Shown: piece by piece, positions 7,420-13,063 of the stretch
Layout: each line of letters opens with the position of its first letter
Numbering within the stretch: the stretch's first letter is position 1
Assembly (NCBI GenBank): GCA_002404015.1
Contig: DHIW01000077.1
Span: 1-13,063 of the forward strand
Direction of reading: 5' to 3'
DNA length: 13,063 nucleotides
Origin: Chloroflexi bacterium UBA4736
Lineage (GTDB): Bacteria; Chloroflexota; Dormibacteria; Dormibacterales; Dormibacteraceae
Program-made: the position numbers and the translations under genes
Notes under the pieces: generated by a model
Told to the model about the DNA's origin: nothing
The model's input: only the letters and a program-made list of their open reading frames with translations
Databases searched by the model: none

Positions 7420-7857
7420 ATGAAGTGGGTGACCCGGAAGAACGCCAACGTGGATCGGATCGCCTGTCCCTGGTTGATCCGACGGTTCGTTGATTCGGAG
7501 CCGGAATTCCTTTACGTTCCGGCCGACCAGGTGGCGGGAGTCGCCGAGCGGGAGGGCGCGATTCCATTTGATGTGAAGGACGTTGAGCTGGGGCATGTCG
7601 ATGGCCGCTGCAGCTTCGAATCGATCATGGTGAAGTACAAGCTCGACGATCCCGCTCTCAAGCTGCTGGCGAGCATCGTGCACGGGGCGGATGTCTCCGA
7701 GGATCGTGACACCGTCCCCGAGGCCGCTGGGCTCTACGCCATCGCCAATGGCTTCGCCCTGGTCCACGGAGAGGACGATCACAAGAAGATCGAGCTCGAG
7801 ACTCCCATGTACGACGCCCTCTACGCGTGGTGCGAAATGCAGCCGGCCCGGGCCTAG
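7420..7857 (+). CDS. Stand-alone ChrB C-terminal domain protein (chromate-resistance domain)
   Basis: This 145-residue protein has the hallmark start KWVTRKNANVDRIACPWLIR, then FVDSEPEFLYVPAD, GAIPFDVKDVELGH, GRCSFESIMVKYKLDDPAL and ASIVHGADV. These are features of the Chrome_Resist (PF09828-type) domain found at the C-terminus of ChrB, the regulator and helper of chromate resistance. Full ChrB proteins are about 300 residues with an N-terminal regulatory half, which is absent here. No chrA transporter gene is in the window, so a role in chromate resistance is not established. Codon use is less GC-biased than its neighbours: by my count 19 of the first 80 codons end in A or T, against 4 of the first 80 in the ABC ATPase gene. 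This suggests a different history. The gene that follows begins 2 nt after its stop. Confidence 0.85.
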   Translation: MKWVTRKNANVDRIACPWLIRRFVDSEPEFLYVPADQVAGVAEREGAIPFDVKDVELGHVDGRCSFESIMVKYKLDDPALKLLASIVHGADVSEDRDTVPEAAGLYAIANGFALVHGEDDHKKIELETPMYDALYAWCEMQPARA

Positions 7858-7859
7858 CC

Positions 7860-8510
7860 GTGCCGGTCGCCGTATACCTCGAAGTGACCCCTCGCCGCGC
7901 GTTCGCTTCTGCCGCGGACTGGCCCGGTTGGTGCCGCTCCGGGAAGGACGAGGCGGGCGCCCTGGAGTCGCTGGCGGCCTTCGGTCCGCGCTACGCGGCC
8001 GTGGCGGCCGGCGCGCACGTGGCCTTCAAGCCGGTGCCCGCGAGCGACTTCAAGGTGGCAGAACGGCTGCCGGGGTCGGCCACGACCGATTTCGGGGCCC
8101 CGGGCGCAATCGCCAGCGCTGACGCGAAGCCCCTCCCCAGGGCGGAGGCGGATCGGATCGAGGCCTTGCTCAGGGCCTGCTGGGAGGTCTTCGACGCAGT
8201 CCTGGCGGCCGCGCCGGCCGAACTCCGGAAGGGGCCGCGCGGCGGCGGCCGCGACCGCGACAAGATCGCCCAGCACGTCATCGACGCGGAGGGCGCCTAC
8301 GCGGCCAAGATCGGCGTCCGCCTCAAACCGCCGAAGCCGGACGATCGCAAGGGGGTCGCCGAATGGCGGGATGCGCTGGTGGCGGGGCTGCGCTCCCAAC
8401 CCGAGGAATCAGCCGGCGGGTCCAAGCGCTGGCCGGCGCGCTACGCCGCCCGGCGGCTCGCGTGGCACGCGGTCGACCACGCCTGGGAGATCGAGGACCG
8501 GGCTCCGTAG
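7860..8510 (+). CDS. HicB-like plus DinB-like two-part protein of unknown function
   Basis: This is a 216-residue protein. Residues 1-40 read VAVYLEVTPRRAFASAADWP then GWCRSGKDEAGALESL, which has the look of a HicB/antitoxin-type fold ('xFPGCxxxGDTxEEALxxL'). The C-terminal two thirds contain the family-typical LRKGPRGGGRDRDKIAQHV and WHAVDHAWEIEDR. H139 together with H203 and H207 (HxxxH) has the spacing of the metal-binding histidine triad of DinB-like four-helix proteins, which include metal-dependent thiol transferases. I recall similar proteins annotated as hypothetical or DinB-family in Actinobacteria and Chloroflexi. I chose the GTG at 7860, 2 nt after the upstream stop. The frame is open to a GTG at 7827 inside the ChrB-domain gene, and no clear ribosome binding site decides between them. 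Co-expression with the upstream gene is likely. Confidence 0.75.
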   Translation: MPVAVYLEVTPRRAFASAADWPGWCRSGKDEAGALESLAAFGPRYAAVAAGAHVAFKPVPASDFKVAERLPGSATTDFGAPGAIASADAKPLPRAEADRIEALLRACWEVFDAVLAAAPAELRKGPRGGGRDRDKIAQHVIDAEGAYAAKIGVRLKPPKPDDRKGVAEWRDALVAGLRSQPEESAGGSKRWPARYAARRLAWHAVDHAWEIEDRAP

Positions 8511-8587
8511 AGCGTCCGCCAGCGTTGCCGAAGAACCGTGCCTCCCCGGTTCCCGGCCTAGCCGGCCGCGCCTGCAAACTAGGCGGG

Positions 8588-9274
8588 ATGGGGGCCCGGC
8601 AACACCTTGTCATCGATGGCGACGACACGCTCTGGGAAAACAACATCTTCTTCGAGGACGCGGCCGAGGCGTTCATCGACTTCCTCGACCATTCGACCCT
8701 CGGCCGCGACCAGGTGCGGGCCAAGCTCGAGGAGGTCGAGCGGCTGAACGTTGCCAGCCACGGGTACGGATCGGCCGCCTTCGGCCGGAACCTCCAGGAG
8801 GCGTACCACCGGCTGGCCGAGCGGCAGGTCCTGCCCGAGGACCTCGACCACCTGATGTCGCTCGCCCGCCAGGTCATGTCCCAGCCGATGCAGCTCCGAC
8901 CGGCGGTCAGGGAAACCCTCGAAGACCTCGGCGGGCGGCACGACCTCACGCTCTTCACAAAGGGTGAGCACGACGAGCAGGTGCTCAAGGTGGAACGATC
9001 CGGGCTGGGCGAGCTCTTCGACCGCGTGATCGTCACCCCGGAAAAGGACGTGGCGGCCTACACCGGCCTGGTCGCCGAGCACGGCTTCGACGCCGGAGCC
9101 ACCTGGATGATCGGCAACTCACCGAGGTCGGACATCAACCCGGCCCTGGCCGCGGGCCTGGGGGCGGTCTTCATCCCCCACCCGCGCACCTGGTCGCTGG
9201 AGCTCACGGATATCACCGCGTGCGACCGGCTCCTCGTGCTCGACGGATTCGCCCGGCTGCTCGACCACTTCTAG
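8588..9274 (+). CDS. HAD-superfamily hydrolase with DGDDTLW motif
   Basis: This is a 228-residue HAD phosphatase-like protein. Motif I is HLVIDGDDTLWENN with nucleophile D10 and acid/base D12. Motif II is the T124 of LTLFTKGE. Motif III is K153 in VTPEKD. Motif IV is WMIGNSPRSDINPALAAGL with D182, where an asparagine (N177) stands at the position that is Asp in many HADs. A helical cap lies between motifs I and II. Sequences with 'NSPRSDINPA' form a recognisable subgroup of HAD hydrolases whose substrates are mostly unassigned. The ATG at 8588 places motif I at the usual distance from the N-terminus; no strong ribosome binding site is seen and the frame is open further upstream. A second HAD gene of another subfamily starts 33 bp after its stop. 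Confidence 0.88.
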   Translation: MGARQHLVIDGDDTLWENNIFFEDAAEAFIDFLDHSTLGRDQVRAKLEEVERLNVASHGYGSAAFGRNLQEAYHRLAERQVLPEDLDHLMSLARQVMSQPMQLRPAVRETLEDLGGRHDLTLFTKGEHDEQVLKVERSGLGELFDRVIVTPEKDVAAYTGLVAEHGFDAGATWMIGNSPRSDINPALAAGLGAVFIPHPRTWSLELTDITACDRLLVLDGFARLLDHF

Positions 9275-9307
9275 CGCTGGTCGGTGCGAGACTGGGCAGC
9301 GCAGCCA

Positions 9308-10006
9308 ATGGCGAAGCCCGCACACGGACACACCGCCCGGCCGGCGATGCTCTTCGATCTCGACGGGACGCTCCTCGACAGCGTCTACCAGCACGTCCTG
9401 GCGTGGCGGGAGGCGCTCGAAGCCGCCGGCATCGATCTGTCCGTGTGGCGTATACACCGCCGGATCGGGATGAGCGGAGGCCTGTTCGTAAAGGCCCTGG
9501 CCAGGGAGACGGGGCACCCACTGACGCCCGAGCAGGCCGAGGCGCTCAAGAGCTCTCACGCCAGCGCCTACAGACGCCATCTCGACGAGGTCAAGCCGCT
9601 TCCGGGCGCCCGTGACCTGCTCTCGGCGTTGACCGACCTCGGCGTGCCCTGGGCCATCGCCACGAGCGGCAGTGACACCACCGCCCGGCCGTCCCTGGAG
9701 GCGCTCGCCATCCCGCCGGGCGTGCCGGTGATCACGCGGGACCAGGTCGCGTATGCCAAGCCCAACCCGGACCTGTTCCTGGCCGCCGCGGCCGGCCTGG
9801 GAGTGGAGATCACAGACTGTTTCGTCGTCGGTGACAGCGTCTGGGACCTGCTGGCAGCGCAGCGGGCGCAAGCGCTGGGCATCGGCCTTCTTTCGGGCGG
9901 CTACGGCCGGGAGGAGCTGGAGCGGGCGGGTGCTTATCGCGTGTACGAGGATCCACGCGATCTCCTGCTCCACGTCGATGAGCTGGGCATCCGGGCTCCG
10001 GACTGA
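9308..10006 (+). CDS. HAD-superfamily phosphatase, beta-phosphoglucomutase/Gph-like
   Basis: This is a 232-residue protein. Motif I is MLFDLDGTLLDS (D17, D19), motif II is the T119/S120 of WAIATSGS, motif III is K151 in AYAKPNPDLF and motif IV is CFVVGDSVWDLLAA (D176, D180). A helical C1 cap covers about residues 25-95, with RIGMSGG in the region that contacts substrate in beta-phosphoglucomutase and phosphoglycolate phosphatase relatives. The exact substrate is not predictable. The ATG at 9308 is preferred because it gives the common short N-terminus; a GTG at 9284 would add eight residues, and neither has a clear ribosome binding site. The gene is convergent with the MBL-fold gene, leaving 37 bp between the stops with no convincing terminator hairpin. 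Confidence 0.88.
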   Translation: MAKPAHGHTARPAMLFDLDGTLLDSVYQHVLAWREALEAAGIDLSVWRIHRRIGMSGGLFVKALARETGHPLTPEQAEALKSSHASAYRRHLDEVKPLPGARDLLSALTDLGVPWAIATSGSDTTARPSLEALAIPPGVPVITRDQVAYAKPNPDLFLAAAAGLGVEITDCFVVGDSVWDLLAAQRAQALGIGLLSGGYGREELERAGAYRVYEDPRDLLLHVDELGIRAPD

Positions 10007-10043
10007 ATCACAAGAGAGCCGCCGGTTGATTGGGTGCCGATCG

Positions 10044-10871
10044 CTACCGCGTCGGAAGCCCCTCCGGCTGCAGGGCGGCGACGTACCGCTCCGCCGACCG
10101 CGCCACGGTCGCCTTGGCGCCAGTCGGGATCACGCGGTCCCACCAGGCGCCGTAGATCCTGTCGAATTCGAGCGGAGCGGTGGCTGCCGCAACCCGGGTC
10201 ACCTTCTCGGCCGGGAGCGGGATCAGGTTGGGATAGCTGTACATGAACGCCACGAAATTGCGATCCGGGATGACCTGGATGATGTCCCCGGTCAGGAGGG
10301 CCCCGCGTCCATCCGCGAGGAAGGGGACGTGAAGGACGGTGCCTCCCTCGAAGTGTCCGCCCCCCCGCACCAGCCTCATTCCACCCAGGAGGTCCAACTG
10401 CTCTCCGTCCCAGTGAACGATCGACGAGCTGGGCCTCATGACCCACTCGCGGTCGCCTGAGTGCAGGTAGACGGGAGCTTCGAAGGCCTCGCTCCACTCG
10501 ACCAGGGATGAGTAGTAGTGAGGGTGGGAGATCGCGATGGCGGAGACACCACCCAGGGCTCGAACCGTGCGCTTGGTGAACTCATCCAGGAGGCTGATGC
10601 AATCCCAGAGCACGTTGCCGTCGGGGGTTGTGATCAGGAGCGCTCGCTGACCGATGGCGAAGGCAGGGGCCGTACCGATCCCGACGAGGTTGTCCTCGTG
10701 GCGGCGGAACTCATTGTGGTGGGTCGCCTGCAGCTGCTCGAGGGTGGTCCATCGCTGTCCGTCCAGGGGGACGTACTGGCGCTCGTCGTCGCAGATCGAG
10801 CATCGCGGCGGAGGGCTGTCGCCGGTGTCGTCGTACTGCATTCCGCAGGTCACGCAGATGAAGTTGCTCAC
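10044..10871 (-). CDS. Zinc-ribbon plus metallo-beta-lactamase-fold protein with altered metal motif
   Basis: This is a 275-residue protein. The N-terminus is rubredoxin-like, with C6-x2-C9 and C24-x2-C27 as a probable zinc or iron knuckle. The rest resembles MBL-fold hydrolases: a strand/turn LLITTPDGNVLWDC, then AIAISHPHYYSSLVEW where the usual HxHxDH motif would be, then GGGHFEGGTVLHV (H173) and GALLTGDIIQV (D196). H116 and H118 are present, but the canonical Asp-His pair is replaced by Tyr-Ser, so one metal site may be missing. I recall this HPHYY variant as a family feature and not a single mutation. The start is the GTG at 10869-10871, preceded by GGAGGG (complement of 10880-10885) at 8 nt. 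An ATG at 10896-10898 would add nine residues without a good ribosome binding site. The function is unknown; hydrolysis, if any, is inference. Confidence 0.82.
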   Translation of the reverse strand: MSNFICVTCGMQYDDTGDSPPPRCSICDDERQYVPLDGQRWTTLEQLQATHHNEFRRHEDNLVGIGTAPAFAIGQRALLITTPDGNVLWDCISLLDEFTKRTVRALGGVSAIAISHPHYYSSLVEWSEAFEAPVYLHSGDREWVMRPSSSIVHWDGEQLDLLGGMRLVRGGGHFEGGTVLHVPFLADGRGALLTGDIIQVIPDRNFVAFMYSYPNLIPLPAEKVTRVAAATAPLEFDRIYGAWWDRVIPTGAKATVARSAERYVAALQPEGLPTR

Positions 10872-10977
10872 GGGTGTCGCCCTCCAGGGATCCGGCATTC
10901 GACTGCCGCGCCAGGTGGTTTAACTTGGGCCGGCCTGATGTTCGTCCATCAGATGGGAGTCACCCCTCAGCGGCCCG
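10872..10977. other. Short intergenic region between aminotransferase and MBL-fold genes
   Basis: These 106 bp lie between two minus-strand genes. They hold the ribosome binding site of the MBL gene (complement of 10880-10885) and a perfect 6-bp stem, CTGATG (10935-10940) with CATCAG (10947-10952), around a 6-nt loop. No T-run follows the stem on either strand, so it is not a convincing terminator. I see no clear promoter. Confidence 0.4.
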
Positions 10978-12372
10978 CTAGCTGCTCTGCTCGAGCTCCC
11001 GCGCCGTCCGCTCCAGGGCCCGGTCCAGGATCTCGGCCGCTCGGTCAATCTCCGGCTCGGTGATCACGAGGGGCGGCGACAGCGCAACGATGTCGCCACC
11101 CAGCGCCCGCACGATGAGGCCGTCCGCCAGAGCGGCGCGCATCACCCGGCCGCCCACGCCCAGCGAGGGCTCGTAAGAGGTCTTCGTGGCACGGTCCTGG
11201 ACCAGCTCCAACGCCCCGATCAGGCCCAGGTTGCGGGCGTCGCCCACGATCGCGTGCTTCCTCAGGCCGGCCAGCCGCTTGCCCAGCACGATGCCCATCT
11301 CGGCCGAGCGCTCGACCAGGTTCTCACGCTCGATGATCTCCAGGTTGCGCAGGGCGACGGCGCAGGCCGTCGGATGGCCGCTGTACGTGAAGCCGTGCGG
11401 CAATACGCCCTTGTACGTCTTGAGGACATCGAAGATCTGCCGCGTGAACATCACGCCGGAGAGCGGTAGATAGCCGCTCGTCACACCCTTGGCGAAGATC
11501 ATGAGGTCGGGTTGGACCTGCCAGTGCTCCAGGCCAAACCAGCGGCCGGTTCGCCCGAAACCGGTGATCACCTCGTCGGCGATCAGGAGGATGCCGTGCT
11601 GGTCGCACATCCGGCGGACCCGTGGGAAGTAGTCGTCGGGGGGGATGATCACGCCGCCCGCGCCCTGCACCGGCTCCGCAACGACAGCTGCGACGGTCTC
11701 GGGCCCCGCCTCCAGGATCACGGCTTCCAGGGCGGTCGCGTACACCTCCCCTGCCGAGCGCCCGTCCGGGCCGGGTTCGAACCGATAGGGATCCGGCGAG
11801 GGTCCATGGAGGAAGCCAGGCGCGAGCGGCCCGAAGTCCTTGCGGAACATGGCCAGACCCGTCGCGCTGGTCGCCGCCCAGGTGAGGCCGTGGTAGTCGC
11901 GGATCCGAGACACGATGTTGATCCGGCTGGGCTCGCCGCGAAGGTGCCAGTAGAACCTGGCCAGCTTGTACGCCGTGTCATTGGCTTCCGCTCCACCGCT
12001 GGCGAAGAAGGTGGCGTCAAGGTCGCCGGGCGCCAGCTCCGCCAGACGGGCCGCCAGCTCGGCACCGGGCGCGTGCCCGAAGCCGCCATAAGCCGAGCTG
12101 AAGGCCAGCCGGCCCATCTGCTCCGCGGCCACCTCAGCCAGCTCGCGGCGCCCATGCCCGACGTTCACGTTCCAGAGCGACGCCAGCCCGTCGATGTACG
12201 TGCGGCCTTCGATGTCGGTCAGGGTCGTGCCGTCGCCGCTGGCGAACAGCAGCTTGGGCATGGAGCCGGGCGTCGCGTTGAGGTCGCCCTGGGGGTGAAG
12301 CCAGTGCGTCTGGTCCTGCTCGTAGAGCCGGCTCGCCTGGTCGGGGTCGATGGCTTCCACTCGAGCCGTCAT
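10978..12372 (-). CDS. Class III PLP-dependent aminotransferase (omega-amino acid/diamine type)
   Basis: This 464-residue protein has the class III fold features. They are the N-terminal HPQGDLNATPG and DGLASLWNVNVGHG, TFFASGGAEANDTAYKLAR (phosphate-binding region), YHG with H161 stacking on the cofactor, E233 in VAEPVQGAGGVI, D266 in LIADEVITGFGRTG contacting the pyridine nitrogen, and the Schiff-base lysine K295 in MIFAKGVTSGYLPLSG, followed by HGFTYSGHPTACAVAL. The family transfers amino groups from omega-amines such as putrescine, beta-alanine or taurine to pyruvate or 2-oxoglutarate. The substrate here is not determined. Length and both termini look complete. No ribosome binding site precedes the ATG, but a TATGAT box lies 9 nt upstream, which suggests a leaderless transcript. 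The gene is divergent from the MntP-like gene across a G-rich repeat. Confidence 0.94.
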   Translation of the reverse strand: MTARVEAIDPDQASRLYEQDQTHWLHPQGDLNATPGSMPKLLFASGDGTTLTDIEGRTYIDGLASLWNVNVGHGRRELAEVAAEQMGRLAFSSAYGGFGHAPGAELAARLAELAPGDLDATFFASGGAEANDTAYKLARFYWHLRGEPSRINIVSRIRDYHGLTWAATSATGLAMFRKDFGPLAPGFLHGPSPDPYRFEPGPDGRSAGEVYATALEAVILEAGPETVAAVVAEPVQGAGGVIIPPDDYFPRVRRMCDQHGILLIADEVITGFGRTGRWFGLEHWQVQPDLMIFAKGVTSGYLPLSGVMFTRQIFDVLKTYKGVLPHGFTYSGHPTACAVALRNLEIIERENLVERSAEMGIVLGKRLAGLRKHAIVGDARNLGLIGALELVQDRATKTSYEPSLGVGGRVMRAALADGLIVRALGGDIVALSPPLVITEPEIDRAAEILDRALERTARELEQSS

Positions 12373-12381
12373 GTGGGCTGC

Positions 12382-12410
12382 ATCATAGCGCCGGCCCCCG
12401 CACCCCCAAG
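12382..12410 (-). promoter_or_regulatory. Candidate promoter for the aminotransferase, possibly leaderless
   Basis: On the minus strand TATGAT (complement of 12382-12387) matches a -10 box in 5 of 6 positions. It lies 9 nt before the ATG at 12370-12372, with a poor TTGGGG -35 candidate 16 nt further upstream. Transcription would then begin at or within a few bases of the start codon, and the absence of a ribosome binding site fits this. The promoter abuts the G-rich repeat. Confidence 0.45.
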
Positions 12411-12450
12411 AACTCCCTTCCCTTGTGGGGGGGCCGGGGAGGGGGTCCCA
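12405..12450. repeat. G-rich short repeat, copy 2, between aminotransferase and MntP-like genes
   Basis: The core GGCCGGGGAGGGGGTC (12432-12447) matches 132-147 in 15 of 16 positions. It is preceded by a C-rich arm (about 12405-12422), TTGT and a run of seven Gs, so the stretch could fold as an imperfect hairpin. The plus-strand G-runs of 7, 4 and 5 also fit a G-quadruplex pattern. It looks like a dispersed REP-type element inserted in a divergent promoter region. Confidence 0.5.
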
Positions 12451-12473
12451 GCAGCCACCACGTTCTTGAAAAA

Positions 12474-13034
12474 ATGACCGCAGTGCTGCTGCTGGTTGCT
12501 CTCGTACTGCCGCTGTGCCTCGACACCTTCGCCGTGGCTGCGGCGCTCGGTATGACCGGTCTCACGCGCCGCCAGCGCATACGGTTCGGCCTGCTCTTCG
12601 CGGCCTTCGAAGGCGGAATGCCGCTCATCGGCCTCCTCGTCGGAGCTGCCCTGGGACGCCTGATCGGCAGCCTCGCCGACTACACCGCCATAGCGGCCCT
12701 GATTGGTCTCGGCCTTTTCATGCTCCTTGCCGACGATGAAAAGGAGGAGGCGCGCGTGCAGCGTCTCCGGAACACGACGGGCGCGGCCATCATCGGACTG
12801 GGCATCAGCATCAGCCTCGACGAGCTGGCCATCGGGTTCACCCTCGGGCTGGCCCGGGTTCCGGTGGCAGCTGCGATCATCCTGATCGCGGCCCAGGCGT
12901 TCCTGGTTTCGCAGCTGGGATTTCAGGTCGGTCGGAAGGTCGGCGAGCGGTTCCGCGAGGGCGCTGAGCGCCTGGCCGGCATCGTCCTGATCGCCCTCGC
13001 GGCGATCCTTCTGATCTCCAGGTTCGTACGCTAG
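12474..13034 (+). CDS. mntP: MntP-like manganese efflux membrane protein
   Basis: This 186-residue, very hydrophobic protein is nearly the same length as E. coli MntP (188). It has six predicted helices arranged as two similar halves, each with the family signature: LCLDTFAVAAALG (D17) in helix 1 and SISLDELAIGFTLG (D116) in helix 4. FAAFEGGMPLIGLLVG (E46) in the second helix matches the MntP pattern F-x4-E-x2-(M/T)PLIG. A charged cytoplasmic loop (DDEKEEARVQR, 87-97) joins the halves. MntP-type proteins export Mn2+ using these acidic membrane residues. I chose the only suitable ATG; it lacks a ribosome binding site (it is preceded by TTCTTGAAAAA), and the G-rich repeat lies just upstream. 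No yybP-ykoY (Mn) riboswitch can fit in the 101-bp gap. Related cadmium/LysE-type exporters are a less likely alternative. Confidence 0.85.
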   Translation: MTAVLLLVALVLPLCLDTFAVAAALGMTGLTRRQRIRFGLLFAAFEGGMPLIGLLVGAALGRLIGSLADYTAIAALIGLGLFMLLADDEKEEARVQRLRNTTGAAIIGLGISISLDELAIGFTLGLARVPVAAAIILIAAQAFLVSQLGFQVGRKVGERFREGAERLAGIVLIALAAILLISRFVR

Positions 13035-13038
13035 CACC

Positions 13039-13060
13039 CCACTAGTGGACCGTAACGGTC
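13039..13060. repeat. Two adjoining palindromes after the MntP-like gene
   Basis: CCACTAGTGG (13039-13048) is a perfect 10-bp palindrome. GACCGTAACGGTC (13048-13060) has perfect 6-bp arms around one base and shares a G with the first. They lie 5 bp after the stop codon. They could be a 3' RNA structure or an operator of the next gene, which is outside the window. Confidence 0.35.
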
Positions 13061-13063
13061 ATT

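Noticed and set aside
6421..7782. Long minus-strand open frame (453 codons) across the kinase and ChrB-domain genes
   Set aside because: It is antisense to two well-supported genes with intact motifs, has no recognisable domain and reflects GC-rich third positions.
9119..9973. Minus-strand open frame of 284 codons opposite the two HAD genes
   Set aside because: It has no domain and is antisense to genes with complete HAD motifs.
10007..10043. Bidirectional terminator between the convergent HAD and MBL-fold genes
   Set aside because: No stable hairpin followed by a T-run is visible in either direction in the 37 bp.
12373..12473. Manganese (yybP-ykoY) riboswitch before the MntP-like gene
   Set aside because: The gap is only 101 bp and is occupied by the G-rich repeat and a promoter for the opposite strand; conserved riboswitch motifs are not seen.
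12369..13037. Minus-strand open frame of 222 codons opposite the MntP-like gene
   Set aside because: The peptide is hydrophilic and repetitive without family features; the plus strand encodes a clear MntP-like membrane protein.

Overview
This is a high-GC bacterial chromosomal window. Codon choice and gene families (NarL-type two-component proteins, a FtsX-type ABC exporter, and a DinB-like protein and MBL hydrolase of kinds I associate with Actinobacteriota and Chloroflexota) suggest a soil- or water-dwelling member of one of those groups. No rRNA or marker gene is present, so the placement is weak. I see no tRNA, rRNA, CRISPR array, prophage or plasmid backbone.

Layout. Positions 1-460 are a decayed junction. 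The first 26 codons of an IS30-like transposase run off the left edge on the minus strand, followed by a probable IS end and a G-rich repeat. Next come C-terminal fragments of two unrelated genes pointing away from each other: a winged-helix (HTH_42-like) tail on the minus strand and a PucR-like HTH tail on the plus strand. A receiver-only response regulator follows on the minus strand (462-893), divergent from the main plus-strand cluster.

The central cluster (1066-7335) is a self-contained signalling and transport module. It encodes a six-helix membrane protein of unknown function, a NarL/LuxR-type response regulator (4-bp overlap), an ABC ATPase, a 936-residue FtsX-type permease (4-bp overlap) and a GAF/HisKA_3 histidine kinase. 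The likely working model is that the kinase reads a signal linked to the transporter and phosphorylates the response regulator, which controls the transporter genes. The only sizeable gap, 139 bp before the ATPase, is rich in inverted repeats, including GGGTTGGTTCCAACCC directly before the ribosome binding site.

Plus-strand genes at 7420-10006 encode a stand-alone ChrB C-terminal (chromate-resistance) domain with less GC-biased codons, a protein with a HicB-like N-terminus and a DinB-like C-terminus, and two HAD phosphatases of different subfamilies. On the minus strand lie a zinc-ribbon/metallo-beta-lactamase-fold protein with a non-canonical metal motif and a class III PLP aminotransferase that may be leaderless. 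The window ends with a plus-strand MntP-like manganese exporter, divergent from the aminotransferase across a G-rich repeat related to the one at 132-147.

No clearly new system can be proven from sequence alone. The best candidates for a second look are the five-gene membrane protein/RR/ABC/FtsX/HK module with its palindrome-rich gap, the ChrB-domain plus HicB-DinB pair, and the head-to-head gene remnants beside the IS end.
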